From NCBI GenBank assembly GCA_019637875.1, contig JAHBUW010000004.1, forward strand, positions 124,001 to 188,000: 64,000 nt of DNA. Reading direction: 5' to 3'. The notes under the pieces were generated by a model. That model did not search any database. It saw only the letters and a list, made by a program, of their open reading frames with translations, and was not told the origin of the DNA. This stretch comes from Pseudobdellovibrionaceae bacterium (lineage in GTDB: Bacteria > Bdellovibrionota > Bdellovibrionia > Bdellovibrionales > Bdellovibrionaceae). A program made the position numbers and the translations under genes. Below are positions 7,103-16,104 of this stretch, one piece after another. Position 1 is the first letter of the stretch, and each line of letters opens with the position of its first letter.

Positions 7103-9118
7103 TCAGTTTTTCTTTCTATCGCGCGCGAGGTAGTCGGCTTCCGAGTAAGCGACCTTCCCGCGCGTAACGGAAGTGCGGATGAATTTTGGCCGCGACTTCA
7201 CCTCTTCGAGGATCTTCTTGATGTATTCGCCGAGGATGCTGATGGCAAGAATTTGCAATCCACCTAGTCCCAACGAAAGGACAACGATTGTCGTGAACCC
7301 CTTTGGGGCGGTGTTTCCCGAGAGGAACGTGTAGGCGACATAAAACACCCCGAGAGCGAAAGAGAGCGCCGTTACGGCCAAACCCAACGCCTGCATGAGG
7401 TCGAGGGGCTTCGAGCTAAACGAGAAGATCGCTTTCTTTGCCCACCAAATGTTCTTCGTGAAGTTATTTGTGGTCGTGCCGAACATACGCTCGGGACGCA
7501 CGTAGGGGACGCCGGTCTGTTTGAAGCCGACCCAAGCCCGAAGTCCGCGCAAGAACATGTCGCGCTCAGGGAGTTGCAGCATCTTGCCTGCGACCTTCCG
7601 GTCGATGAGGGAAAAGTCGCCGGCATCTTCCGGAATCTTCACGTCAGCCATCCGAGAGAACAGTCGGTAGAAGGCTTTGTAGAAGAACTGCATGTGTAGA
7701 GGTGCTTCGCGCTGCACGCGCACGCCGTAAACCACATCGTAACCCTCGAGCCAACGCTCGGCGAGTTTCGGGATCATTTCGGGTGGGTCCTGTAGATCCC
7801 CATCGAGCAGAACGACCGCATCGCCGGTTGAAAGCTCCATACCGCTCATGAATGCCGCTTGGGATCCGAAGTTCCGCGAATGCGAAATTCCGATCACCGA
7901 GATGTCGCGTGCACAGATTTTCGCGATCACTTCAGCATCGTTTTCGGGACTGTTGTCGTTGACGAAAATGATTTCGTAGTCGCAGCCGATACTCGTGATC
8001 GACTCCTTCAGACGTTCGTACATGATCGGAATGGCTTTTGAGTCGCGGTAACAAGCGATGACGGCCGAGATCTTGCGTTGCTGGGGTTGAGTTTTCGTAC
8101 CCTGCAAAAGACCGTGCGCGGCCGTCTCCCATTCGGCGGTCAGGCGAAGGCCGGTGGCAAGGTCCACTCGAGGGCGCCAGTTCATTTCGCTCGCAGCGAG
8201 TTCCCCGTTGCCGTACCATTCCGTGAGATCCCAGCGGCGGGGAGGCATGGTCCCGAAGTTCGGCTCACCGGGAATTTTGAAAACCTCACGAGCGGTTTGT
8301 GCGAGTGACGCAAGCGTGACTTTGCGGCTTGCGCAAATGTTGACGGATTCACCACGACGGTTGCGGCAAATCGTCGAGGCGGCACGAACGAAGGCCATCA
8401 AACAGTCGTCGACGTAAACGAAATCTCGCGAGATATCCGGATTCGTCAGAGACGGGTATTTGCCTTCAAGTGCGCGGTTGACGAGCGTCGGGATAAGCCG
8501 ATTGCGGTCCTCCCAGGGGCCGTAAATCGAATACAGACGTAGATTGGCGCAGGGGAAGTCGTGCTTCAGGCCGAAGAACTTGATCATGAGCGCGGCGGCG
8601 CCCTTCGAGACGGCGTAATGACTATTGGGCAGCAGGGGGGCGTTCTCTTTCGGGCCCGCGGCGTTCATGCCGTACTCTGAAGATGACCCGGCCTGTACGA
8701 GAGCGTAGCAGCCCGTCTCTTGCAGGACTTCGATCAGATTCAGAAGTCCGATGTAGTTCACGTCGTGAATCTTCTGACTATCGCTTTGTCGCTCGTAAGC
8801 GCCATAAGCGGACAGGTTGAAGACCACTTGTGGACGGAACCGCTCCACGATACCGCGGATGTTGTCTTTGTCGGTGATGTCGCCGACGGTCAGATGTTTC
8901 GCCAGATCGATGCCTTCAGGAGCCGCCTGCAAACGCCATCCCAGATCTTTCGTGCGCACGAGAGCGAATACGTCTTGTCGGTGCTGTAGAAGTTGAAACA
9001 GAACGTGTGCGCCGATGAATCCGCCCGCGCCGACTACGAGGATCGGTCCGGGAAGCTTTTTGATTTCGGCGATGTCCTCCGCTGTCAGGGTCGACCGAAA
9101 CAGAGCTTCGGTGTTCAT
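7103..9118 (-). CDS. Fusion: NAD-dependent sugar epimerase/dehydratase + family 2 glycosyltransferase with membrane tail
   Basis: 671 residues in one uninterrupted frame. Residues about 20-330 are an extended SDR: nucleotide-binding GAGGFIG (30-36) and catalytic YAVSK (168-172) with SSSEYG upstream. Residues about 348-560 are a GT2 domain of dolichol-phosphate-mannose-synthase/GtrB type (AVIACYRDS, FVNDNSP, LLDGDLQDP at 437-445). Two membrane helices follow (about 575-600 and 610-640), as in lipid-phosphate glycosyltransferases. The two activities are normally separate proteins. Fusing them suggests that the nucleotide sugar made by the first half is passed to the second, which would place it on a lipid carrier. 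The start overlaps the transketolase C-terminal gene by ATGA-type coupling. Confidence 0.88.
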   Translation of the reverse strand: MNTEALFRSTLTAEDIAEIKKLPGPILVVGAGGFIGAHVLFQLLQHRQDVFALVRTKDLGWRLQAAPEGIDLAKHLTVGDITDKDNIRGIVERFRPQVVFNLSAYGAYERQSDSQKIHDVNYIGLLNLIEVLQETGCYALVQAGSSSEYGMNAAGPKENAPLLPNSHYAVSKGAAALMIKFFGLKHDFPCANLRLYSIYGPWEDRNRLIPTLVNRALEGKYPSLTNPDISRDFVYVDDCLMAFVRAASTICRNRRGESVNICASRKVTLASLAQTAREVFKIPGEPNFGTMPPRRWDLTEWYGNGELAASEMNWRPRVDLATGLRLTAEWETAAHGLLQGTKTQPQQRKISAVIACYRDSKAIPIMYERLKESITSIGCDYEIIFVNDNSPENDAEVIAKICARDISVIGISHSRNFGSQAAFMSGMELSTGDAVVLLDGDLQDPPEMIPKLAERWLEGYDVVYGVRVQREAPLHMQFFYKAFYRLFSRMADVKIPEDAGDFSLIDRKVAGKMLQLPERDMFLRGLRAWVGFKQTGVPYVRPERMFGTTTNNFTKNIWWAKKAIFSFSSKPLDLMQALGLAVTALSFALGVFYVAYTFLSGNTAPKGFTTIVVLSLGLGGLQILAISILGEYIKKILEEVKSRPKFIRTSVTRGKVAYSEADYLARDRKKN

Positions 9119-10023
9119 AACATCCCTTTCATCGCTTCGATGATCGAGGCGGGATCAAGCCCGGACTCTCGTTGATGGAATTTCTGTGAACCATAAGTCC
9201 CTGAGGGATAGCCTTGGGCATGTTGGTGGCGGAACATCGCTGGGGACGTCCCGCCCCGCGCGAGAAGATAAACCAAATGCTCACCCAGTCCACCGCGCGC
9301 AACATGCTCTTCCAAAACTAAAAGTTTTCCGGTTTTTGAGAGGCTTGCGCGGATCTCAGTGATGTCGGCGTCCGTAAGTGGAAGTTGCGAAACGCTAAAA
9401 AGGTCCGCGTCGGTTCCGGAGTTTTGCACGGCTTCCCAGGCATTTCCCAAAAGCGGTCCGAGGACGACGACGGTGAGTGCCCGTCCTTCACGACGACGTT
9501 GGACCGCAGAGTAGGTGGTGAAAGTATCCAGCTTGCCCTTTGCGGTGAATGCTCCCAAGCGCAGGTAGGTGGGGCCTTCCCATCGCATCATCTCGTCACA
9601 GGCGATTCCGACTTCTTCGTCGCAGCAAGGAACGTACGCACGAAAGTGCGGAAGGCAGGTCGTGACCGCCAGGTCTTCCAGTGCGTGGTGAGTCGCGCCC
9701 ATGATGCCGTAACCGTAACCGCCGCCATTTCCGACGACTTTGACGTTTTGCTTGTGAATGCCGGCATCCAGTCGCAGTTGTTCCATGGGGCGGAAGATCG
9801 CGAAGGGGGCGATGCTGTAGCACAAAGTTTTGTAACCGAAGCTCGCCATCCCGGCGGCCATTGAAACCATGTGTTGTTCGCAGACGCCCGCATTCAAAAA
9901 GCGTTCGCCCAGGGCTTTCTGCAATCCTTCGAAGGCGTTGTAACCCAGGTCTCCCGTCAGAAAGAAGCAATCCGTCGATGCGGGAAGAACGCGTTCCGTC
10001 CAGTCGCTGAAGGCTCGTCTCAC
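9115..10023 (-). CDS. Transketolase-like, C-terminal subunit
   Basis: 302 residues covering the pyrimidine-binding and C-terminal domains of a thiamine-diphosphate transketolase. NAGVCEQH (45-52) carries the cofactor-activating glutamate (E49), and GIMGATHHALEDLAV is typical. It pairs with the N-terminal subunit gene, whose stop overlaps this start by four bases (10020-10023). Split transketolases of this kind occur both in central metabolism and in biosynthetic loci. Here the coupling to a sugar epimerase-glycosyltransferase fusion and a methyltransferase points to making an unusual ketose or branched sugar for the polysaccharide; that substrate is inferred. Confidence 0.88.
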   Translation of the reverse strand: MRRAFSDWTERVLPASTDCFFLTGDLGYNAFEGLQKALGERFLNAGVCEQHMVSMAAGMASFGYKTLCYSIAPFAIFRPMEQLRLDAGIHKQNVKVVGNGGGYGYGIMGATHHALEDLAVTTCLPHFRAYVPCCDEEVGIACDEMMRWEGPTYLRLGAFTAKGKLDTFTTYSAVQRRREGRALTVVVLGPLLGNAWEAVQNSGTDADLFSVSQLPLTDADITEIRASLSKTGKLLVLEEHVARGGLGEHLVYLLARGGTSPAMFRHQHAQGYPSGTYGSQKFHQRESGLDPASIIEAMKGML

Positions 10024-10844
10024 GTTTTCCTCACCTGTTCGATCGCGTTGGCGAATTGTTCATCATTCATGGGTAGGTAGTGCCACTCGAATTTGTTTTC
10101 CATGTAGTCGACGCCAGCACCTTTGGTGGTTCGCGCGATCAGCATTTTCGGCTTCGCAGAAGTACTCGCCAGAATTCCGCGCATTTCTTTCGCTAAGGCT
10201 GAGTATGTATTTCCTTGCGTGGTTTCAAAACACTCATGACCGAAGCTCTCAGCTTTTGCGCGCAGGGGTTCGAGATTCATGATCTCCGTGGCGGAGCCGA
10301 GCCCCTGCAGCCCATTCGCATCGACGATTGTGATCAGGCGTCCCAGCTTCAGTTGGGCTGCACTCATTAAGGCTTCCCACGTGGAGCCTTCGTTCAGATC
10401 ACCTTCCGAGACGATGACGACGGTCCAAGCCTCGTGCTTGGCGAAACGTTGCGCGAGCGCCATGCCCACGGCTAGCCCTAAACCGTGACCCAAACTGCCA
10501 GTTCCGAAGGGGACACGTGGAAGCGGCGATTTACAGGGAGGATGCGCGCTTAAGCGAGTCCCTTCTTTGTAGAAGTCAGTCAAGGGAACGCCTAAAAGGC
10601 CCAGTTCATCGAGCACGCAATAAAGTCCGCCCGCGGCGTGGCCTTTCGATAGGACCACACGGTCATGTTCACCGCGAAAAACGGAATGGCAGAGCATCAG
10701 GATTTCGAGACAGCTGAGCGAAGAGCCGATATGCCCAGCGTTTGCGCTTTTGTAGAGGTTCAGAAGTTTCTCGCGAAGCGCGGCACGACGGCTTTCGAGA
10801 TGCGCGATATCTGAATCACGAATTTCATGTTTGTGCGCGTTCAA
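10020..10844 (-). CDS. Transketolase-like, N-terminal subunit
   Basis: 274 residues, the thiamine-diphosphate-binding half. HIGSSLSCLEIL (38-49), LSKGHA (66-71), SLGHGLGLAVGMA and the ThDP signature beginning GDL (148-150) and ending in DANG (175-178) are all present. It is the first gene of the minus-strand operon 10844 to 6355 and is divergent from the methyltransferase gene at 11101. The 256-base gap between them must hold both promoters. It should form an active enzyme only with the neighbouring C-terminal subunit. Confidence 0.88.
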   Translation of the reverse strand: MNAHKHEIRDSDIAHLESRRAALREKLLNLYKSANAGHIGSSLSCLEILMLCHSVFRGEHDRVVLSKGHAAGGLYCVLDELGLLGVPLTDFYKEGTRLSAHPPCKSPLPRVPFGTGSLGHGLGLAVGMALAQRFAKHEAWTVVIVSEGDLNEGSTWEALMSAAQLKLGRLITIVDANGLQGLGSATEIMNLEPLRAKAESFGHECFETTQGNTYSALAKEMRGILASTSAKPKMLIARTTKGAGVDYMENKFEWHYLPMNDEQFANAIEQVRKT

Positions 10845-11100
10845 CTCAGCACCTCGTTGAGCGTGAAAAAGTGAGGGATGTCATAGACTAAAATAGGGTA
10901 GCGCGGACGTAAAATGGAGGGGAGAGGTTTGGTTTGAGTGAGCACGATTCAAGCCTTGGGTCGGAGGTCTTCCGAGGACCACCATGAATCTTAATAAGTC
11001 CTTGATCACGCAAGGAAATTACGTTCTTTCGTCGGTCCAGGCAAGACCTGTTTTGATCGCAAAAATTGTCCGTTTGATGATCATGACCTAAGCTACATGA

Positions 11101-11862
11101 ATGCAAGCAGATACATCGAAAGCAAAGAAGAACGTCGAACAGTTCAACTTGGATGTCAGCAATGATGGTTCCTATTCCTATACAACGACCGAATCCCTAT
11201 CGGGTCGCTTCTCGAACGGTCGATTGTCTGATTCCATAGCATCTGCTTTTGAGTACCGCGATCAGCGGGTCCTCGACTTAGGTTGTGGGGATGGGGCTTA
11301 TACCGTGGAGTTCGGGGCCTATCAGCCGAAGGAAGTCTTGGGAGTTGACCCCGCGGAGCTCGCAGTTGCTGCGGCAAAAAAACGTGCCGTAAATGTGGGC
11401 GTGGACCGAGTTGTCAAATTCCGAGTTGGAAATATCTACGACCTCGATCAAGTCTTAAATCTCAACGATTACGACTGCATCGTGATTCGCGGTGTTCTTC
11501 ATCATCTTCCAGATCCGAAGAAGGCCATTCAGCTACTCAAAGGTTTCAAAGGAACGGTTGTCATTTTGGAACCCAACGGAAATAACCCGGTTTTGAAATT
11601 GATCGAGCGTCTCTCGCGGTACCATGTCGATCACGAAGAGCGTTCGTTCTTTCCGATGACGATCAACTGGTGGCTGGAGGATGCTGGATTTGATTTGCGC
11701 AACACTCGCTACGTGAATCTCGTACCTTTTTTCTGCCCAAATTGGATGGCTAGACTTCTACGTGTCTTTGAGCCGCTGGTGGAGCGAATCCCCCTTGTTC
11801 GTAACTTCGTCTGTGGTCAGGTTATGATCACGGCGAAAGCCCATTCAAGCCGCCGGCGATAG
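11101..11862 (+). CDS. SAM-dependent methyltransferase
   Basis: 253 residues. Motif I VLDLGCGDG (57-65), GVDP (81-84) with the acidic residue, RGVLHHLPDP (130-139) and LEPNGNNP (156-163). It resembles the enzyme at 6355 in the EPN..NP segment. It stands alone between divergent and downstream promoters: a 256-base gap lies before it and a 150-base gap with inverted repeats after it. The ribosome-binding site is weak. It probably modifies a sugar or lipid carrier of the surrounding locus. Confidence 0.75.
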   Translation: MQADTSKAKKNVEQFNLDVSNDGSYSYTTTESLSGRFSNGRLSDSIASAFEYRDQRVLDLGCGDGAYTVEFGAYQPKEVLGVDPAELAVAAAKKRAVNVGVDRVVKFRVGNIYDLDQVLNLNDYDCIVIRGVLHHLPDPKKAIQLLKGFKGTVVILEPNGNNPVLKLIERLSRYHVDHEERSFFPMTINWWLEDAGFDLRNTRYVNLVPFFCPNWMARLLRVFEPLVERIPLVRNFVCGQVMITAKAHSSRRR

Positions 11863-11868
11863 CATCTA

Positions 11869-11889
11869 TTCCGCAGCTTTTAAGCGGAA
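11869..11889 (+). terminator. Short hairpin after the methyltransferase gene
   Basis: TTCCGC (11869-11874), nine-base loop, GCGGAA (11884-11889), starting 7 bases after the stop codon. There is no T-run after it, so termination would be weak or factor-dependent. Confidence 0.3.
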
Positions 11890-11954
11890 GTCCGAGTGAA
11901 TTTCGCCCATGGCGCGGAGAGTAATTTTCCCGAGTTCTCGCTCAGAGTTGGTCA

Positions 11955-11998
11955 AACCGATATCGGTTGTTTCATATTCCTATGCTCTCCAGTAGAGC
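11955..11998. promoter_or_regulatory. Perfect 14-bp palindrome and a second inverted repeat upstream of the membrane-protein gene
   Basis: AACCGATATCGGTT (11955-11968) is a perfect palindrome ending 44 bases before the ATG at 12013. GCTCT-CCAGT-AGAGC (11984-11998) follows 15 bases later. Their position fits operator sites for the gene at 12013. No regulator is identified. Confidence 0.35.
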
Positions 11999-12012
11999 TG
12001 TAGGTATCAGGA

Positions 12013-13563
12013 ATGAATAAGCTCAAATTCGCACAAGACCGCACCTACCTAACAGAGTGGCAAATCGCCGTATTATTGGCTCTAGCTTTGAGCGCGGCGA
12101 TTTTCGTCTGGCAAATTCCTTACGGACTGAACCTATGGGATGAAGGCTTTCTCTGGTATGGCGCTCAGGCGGTTTTGCGTGGAGAAGTGCCCATTCGTGA
12201 TTTCATCGCTTATGATCCCTTCAGATATTATTGGTCTTCGTGGTTCATGACTGCTTTGGGAAGTGATGGTGTTATTCCCGTCCGATATGCCGCGATGGTC
12301 TTACAGAGCGTGAGTGTTGCTCTTGGTGCTACGTTAATGCTGGGGCGGGCAAGTCTGAGTGGTTGGCGATGGGTGATGGTTTTGAGCTACATCGTCATCG
12401 CGACATTGTGGATGCTGCGGTGGTATAAGGGCTTCGACATCTTCGCGTCGGTCTTGTTAGTTTTCACGACATTCCATGTCCTAACCCATCCGAGTTCAGC
12501 CAGATTCTTCATGGCGGGAGTGGTAGTTGGAGGAGTCGCCGTCTTGGGTCGAAACCATGGTCTTTATGGTGTCGTCGGTTTTGTCATCGCGACGGTGATG
12601 ACCTCCTTTCTGGAGCGCAAAATAATCTCGATGAATCGTGTTCTACTCTTCGCTATTGGTGTCGTGCTTGGTTTCTCGCCCCAGCTCTTCATGCTGTGGT
12701 TGATTCCGGGATATTGGGCGGCATTTCTAGACTCTGTTCTTTCGATCATCGAGATGGGAGCAACGAATCTTCCGCTTCCCATTCCGATGCCTTGGGATGC
12801 ATTTGGCGGCGGTGGGGCGTTGAGGCAGTTGAAAGATTTGACCGTGGGCCTACTCTTTCTGGGAATCGGTTTATTTGTCGCTGTTCCCTACGTCTTACGC
12901 AGATTTAAGATCGATCTTGAAGAGCGAACTCGTTTGGTCCTTATTGCTTGCGCTAGCTTTTCATTACCCTACGCGCACTATGCCTATTCACGGGCGGATT
13001 TAGAGCATTTGTCGCTGGGGCTCTATCCATTTCTAATCGGTATCTCGCTTCTCGCGCTCAATGTTCGCGGCAAAGGACGATTTGCAGTGGGTGTTATCAT
13101 CATCCTGCTTCTGATGATTCCGTCTAAATTTGCGATCTTGCCTTGGAACATCCGAGAATTTGTCGCAGTCAATATCTCCGGGGAACGTTTGTGGATATCT
13201 CCTGAGGTCCAAGCGGAAATTCAGTTGATCGAGAAGATTAACCGTGAGTTCAGCTCTCGTGAGAATGACATTGCTTTTGTTCCTTTGTGGCCTGGTGCGT
13301 ATTCCGTGCTTCGAAAAATCTCACCGATCTGGGAAATCTACGGTGTCCTGCCGAGAAACGACCGGTTTGAAGAGAAGGAAATCGCTTTGTTGCGTAAGAA
13401 TGCCCCGAAGGCCATTCTAGTCTGGAACCTTTCGTTGGATGGTCGTGAAGAGTTGCAGTATCGTCATACCCATCGTGCAACGTATGAGTACATCCTAAAA
13501 CATTATAGAGATAATCGGAGCTTCCTTGAGGAATTGCCTTACGAGTTTTTTACTAGTCAATGA
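12013..13563 (+). CDS. Polytopic membrane protein, GT-C-like, paralogue of 22710-24299
   Basis: 516 residues with many hydrophobic helices. After the first helix comes LWDEGFLWYGAQAVLRGE (41-58). An acidic pair (D43, E44) in the first extracytoplasmic loop is the catalytic signature of GT-C glycosyltransferases such as ArnT and PMT, which use lipid-phosphate sugars on the periplasmic side. The C-terminal 120 residues are soluble. The protein matches the product of 22710-24299 along its whole length, for example DEGFLWYG, YDPxRYYW, LGRNHG/VGRNHG, PYxHYAxSRAD and PGAYxxxxxxSPxWxxY. It is the only plus-strand gene of this part and precedes the low-GC block. Activity is inferred from fold motifs only. 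Confidence 0.7.
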   Translation: MNKLKFAQDRTYLTEWQIAVLLALALSAAIFVWQIPYGLNLWDEGFLWYGAQAVLRGEVPIRDFIAYDPFRYYWSSWFMTALGSDGVIPVRYAAMVLQSVSVALGATLMLGRASLSGWRWVMVLSYIVIATLWMLRWYKGFDIFASVLLVFTTFHVLTHPSSARFFMAGVVVGGVAVLGRNHGLYGVVGFVIATVMTSFLERKIISMNRVLLFAIGVVLGFSPQLFMLWLIPGYWAAFLDSVLSIIEMGATNLPLPIPMPWDAFGGGGALRQLKDLTVGLLFLGIGLFVAVPYVLRRFKIDLEERTRLVLIACASFSLPYAHYAYSRADLEHLSLGLYPFLIGISLLALNVRGKGRFAVGVIIILLLMIPSKFAILPWNIREFVAVNISGERLWISPEVQAEIQLIEKINREFSSRENDIAFVPLWPGAYSVLRKISPIWEIYGVLPRNDRFEEKEIALLRKNAPKAILVWNLSLDGREELQYRHTHRATYEYILKHYRDNRSFLEELPYEFFTSQ

Positions 13564-13645
13564 CGTTATCTGTGCAAAATAGGCAGACTGTGGGCGATTG
13601 AGCGGGAATGTGAATGTCTTATTCAAATCTTTCTAAAATTGTGAT

Positions 13646-14299
13646 CTAGCGAGGGATCTTCAGGCCGTCTAAATGTTCCTTTATCGGTTTAGCTGGCGCA
13701 CCGACCCAGGTATGATGCGAGACATGGTCCTTGTTCAGGTATGAAAGCGCACCTAGCAAAGTATGCTCGCTCACATTCATTTTTTCTTTCACTACTGAAT
13801 TGAAACCGAAAAAACAACAGTCAGAAATGTTGCAGTGGCCACCAATAACAGCGCCAGCGGCGAAAAAATTGTGATTACCTATTTGTGTGTCGTGGCAGAG
13901 TACAGCATTTGTCCAAATAACATTGTTGTTTCCAATTTCCACACCGTGCTCAGCCACCGCCTGATCAAAGAAGATGTTGTTTACTCCGAGTTTGACCGAA
14001 CTATGTATCTTGGCGTGATTTGAAACGAGGTTTACGATCTTTAATTTTGCATTATGGCATCTTTCGAATACTGATTTTCGTGCCTCCATATCCCGGTAAC
14101 CTACAGCAATGATGAAGTCATCGCGTAGGTGTTTTGACTGAAGGAAATCATGCCAAGCGATGGCAGGTTCAGAGAAAATTAAGTCAGCGGTTGGATTATC
14201 AACTACAAATTTAATCGAGTGGTATCCGCAATTTTCGAGCGCGAGTTTAGCAACGCTGATGGCGAGAGAGCCTGCTCCGAACACTACTAAATTTTTCAC
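13646..14299 (-). CDS. NeuD/PglD-like sugar O- or N-acyltransferase
   Basis: 217 residues. The N-terminal part (FGAGSLAISVAKLA from residue 8) is a small Rossmann-like domain. Residues about 95-190 form the imperfect hexapeptide repeats of a left-handed beta-helix, ending in TWVGAPAKPI. This is the layout of NeuD/PglD-type acyltransferases, which transfer acetyl or other acyl groups to sugar amines or hydroxyls. It is the last gene of the minus-strand low-GC operon; its GTG start overlaps the upstream methyltransferase stop by four bases. N-acylation of the amino sugar made by the WecE-type enzyme is the likely job (inferred). Confidence 0.8.
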   Translation of the reverse strand: MKNLVVFGAGSLAISVAKLALENCGYHSIKFVVDNPTADLIFSEPAIAWHDFLQSKHLRDDFIIAVGYRDMEARKSVFERCHNAKLKIVNLVSNHAKIHSSVKLGVNNIFFDQAVAEHGVEIGNNNVIWTNAVLCHDTQIGNHNFFAAGAVIGGHCNISDCCFFGFNSVVKEKMNVSEHTLLGALSYLNKDHVSHHTWVGAPAKPIKEHLDGLKIPR

Positions 14300-15153
14300 T
14301 TAATGAGTACTACCCGTAGGTATTTGAATAACGACTTGCTGGCGGGGAGAATCGATTGAAGATAGCCCTCGATTCCTTCTGAACTTTCTCGGGTGCTACC
14401 GTGAATGATCCTTGCTTGATCAAGATACCATTCATATTCGAAATTGCATTCGCTGAATCCAATTTCTCTCGCCGCGAGTTCAAACTCCTTCGCACAAAAA
14501 CCTCTAGAGATGGTCTTTCCAGGTTCAGCCTTTTCAAGCATAGTTGCATCGAGGCCAAAAGTTTTTTGGTAGTAGTCACCGTTATGTAGCGATCCCAAAA
14601 TCTCTTTTCTTAAGATGGCAGGCAGTGTTGAATAGTCCGAATTTTCTCTTGAAATTCTGTCGAATAGTTCGATGAAATCTCTATTAGGATTTAAGTCAGA
14701 GTAGAAAACGCCTCCCGTTCGCAGCACGCGATATGCCTCGCGAAGGCATGCCTTGTAGTCCACTAGGTGATCCAAAAATGAATAGGCTGTGGCTAAGTCA
14801 AAAAGGTCACCTCCGAAGGGAGTATTCTCAGCAGGCGAAAGGTGTAGACTGATTTTTCCTGACGAAAGGTCGATTTGTTTCATCATATCTTCTGTGATAT
14901 CGATGCCGTCAACGTGCTGAGAGAAATCGGTCAGCATATGTGTTAAGAAGCCTGTTCCACACCCAAAATCGATCGATCTTTGGCATTTATTGTGAAGGTA
15001 TGTCGATACAATTCTTCCTAGGATATTCCGTACCTTCTCTTTGTTCTCAGGACGAAAATGTGGACTCTTATTGTACTCGCCTGAGTTTGCGAGAGCAGAG
15101 TGTACAAATATGTTTGCTTCAATTGCCTCTTGGCGGGCTTTTTCGTTTTTCAT
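14296..15153 (-). CDS. SAM-dependent methyltransferase
   Basis: 285 residues. Motif I IDFGCGTGFL (61-70), the acidic residue in GIDIT (83-87), SFLDHL (125-130) and YRVLRTGG (141-148) identify a class I enzyme. It is 6 bases after the family 2 glycosyltransferase gene and overlaps the acyltransferase gene by four bases. The substrate could be the amino sugar or its acyl group. The C-terminal third (about 185-285) matches no motif I know. Confidence 0.75.
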   Translation of the reverse strand: MKNEKARQEAIEANIFVHSALANSGEYNKSPHFRPENKEKVRNILGRIVSTYLHNKCQRSIDFGCGTGFLTHMLTDFSQHVDGIDITEDMMKQIDLSSGKISLHLSPAENTPFGGDLFDLATAYSFLDHLVDYKACLREAYRVLRTGGVFYSDLNPNRDFIELFDRISRENSDYSTLPAILRKEILGSLHNGDYYQKTFGLDATMLEKAEPGKTISRGFCAKEFELAAREIGFSECNFEYEWYLDQARIIHGSTRESSEGIEGYLQSILPASKSLFKYLRVVLIK

Positions 15154-15159
15154 TTAGCC

Positions 15160-16101
15160 TCAATTCTCGCCTTCAAAGTTAAAAGACTCCGCCACTAGAT
15201 ATCTGGGGCGATTTAGTACTTCTTGATAAATTCGGAAAAGATAAGTTCCGATAATTCCAAGAAAGACCAAAATACTTCCGAGTGAAATAAGTGATACGAG
15301 CACTAGCAACGTAAGACCCGTCGGTAATGCCCTTCCAAGCATAGCGAATTGAATAAAAATAGTGGTTCCCCACACAATAACGATAAATAGAAGTAGGGAT
15401 CCGAAGTAAATAGATACTTTGTGAGGGATATCAGTATAGCTGATGAGAGAGTTGACTGCCAACTTGAGGCGTTTAGTGAAAGTGTAGGAGCTCTTTCCGT
15501 TGCTTCTATCTCGAAAATCTAGAGTTACGAATGAGCTTCGGAATCCCATGAAAAACATGAGTGGACCATAGAGCACCTCAACTTCCTTGAATCGCAATAA
15601 TGCGTCTAGAAATTTTCGATTGAACATTCGAAATGTACCGACATTCGTGGGCACAGAAGTCCTGACGATTTTCGAGAAGGTGTAGTGATAGAGGACCGAG
15701 GTAATCCTGGAAGAGAATTTCTTTTCTCCGCGCTTTTTGATGCAGTACACGACATCAACTTCAGATTCGTCCATCTGACGGATTAGGTACGGGATGTCTT
15801 CCGGCGAGTCCTGAAGATCTGCATCCATAAGGACTATCCTCGATCCTTTCGCATTCTCGAAGCCGGCACAAATGGCAGGATGTTGGCCGAAATTGCGCGA
15901 TAGAGAAAGAACTTTGCATCTGACGTCTTCGGTAGCAATTGTTCTAAGAACTTCGAGCGAGGTGTCTCGGCTGCCATCGTTTATCAGTAGAACTTCAAAG
16001 GATTTGCCAAGTGAAGTGAACGTAAGTACGAGGCGTTCAAATAGTTCTCGTACTGTTGCCGAGTTATTATATACTGGAATTACGACTGAGTATTCAATCA
16101 C
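15160..16101 (-). CDS. Family 2 glycosyltransferase with two C-terminal membrane helices
   Basis: 313 residues from a GTG start, with AAGGA overlapping the preceding stop codon. VVIPVYNNS (6-14), NDGS (41-44) and LMDADLQDSP (91-100) are the GT-A donor-binding motifs. RNFGQHPA is typical of dolichol-phosphate-mannose-synthase/GtrB/ArnC-type enzymes. Helices at about 225-250 and 262-295 anchor it in the inner membrane. Such enzymes transfer a sugar from a nucleotide donor to undecaprenyl phosphate. The membrane GT-C-like proteins of this locus could use the resulting lipid-linked sugar. Confidence 0.85.
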   Translation of the reverse strand: MIEYSVVIPVYNNSATVRELFERLVLTFTSLGKSFEVLLINDGSRDTSLEVLRTIATEDVRCKVLSLSRNFGQHPAICAGFENAKGSRIVLMDADLQDSPEDIPYLIRQMDESEVDVVYCIKKRGEKKFSSRITSVLYHYTFSKIVRTSVPTNVGTFRMFNRKFLDALLRFKEVEVLYGPLMFFMGFRSSFVTLDFRDRSNGKSSYTFTKRLKLAVNSLISYTDIPHKVSIYFGSLLLFIVIVWGTTIFIQFAMLGRALPTGLTLLVLVSLISLGSILVFLGIIGTYLFRIYQEVLNRPRYLVAESFNFEGEN

Positions 16102-16104
16102 GCT

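Noticed and set aside
13611-13625. TGAAT-GTCTT-ATTCA as a terminator between convergent genes
   Set aside because: The stem is only five A/T-rich pairs with no proper T-run; it is within chance expectation.
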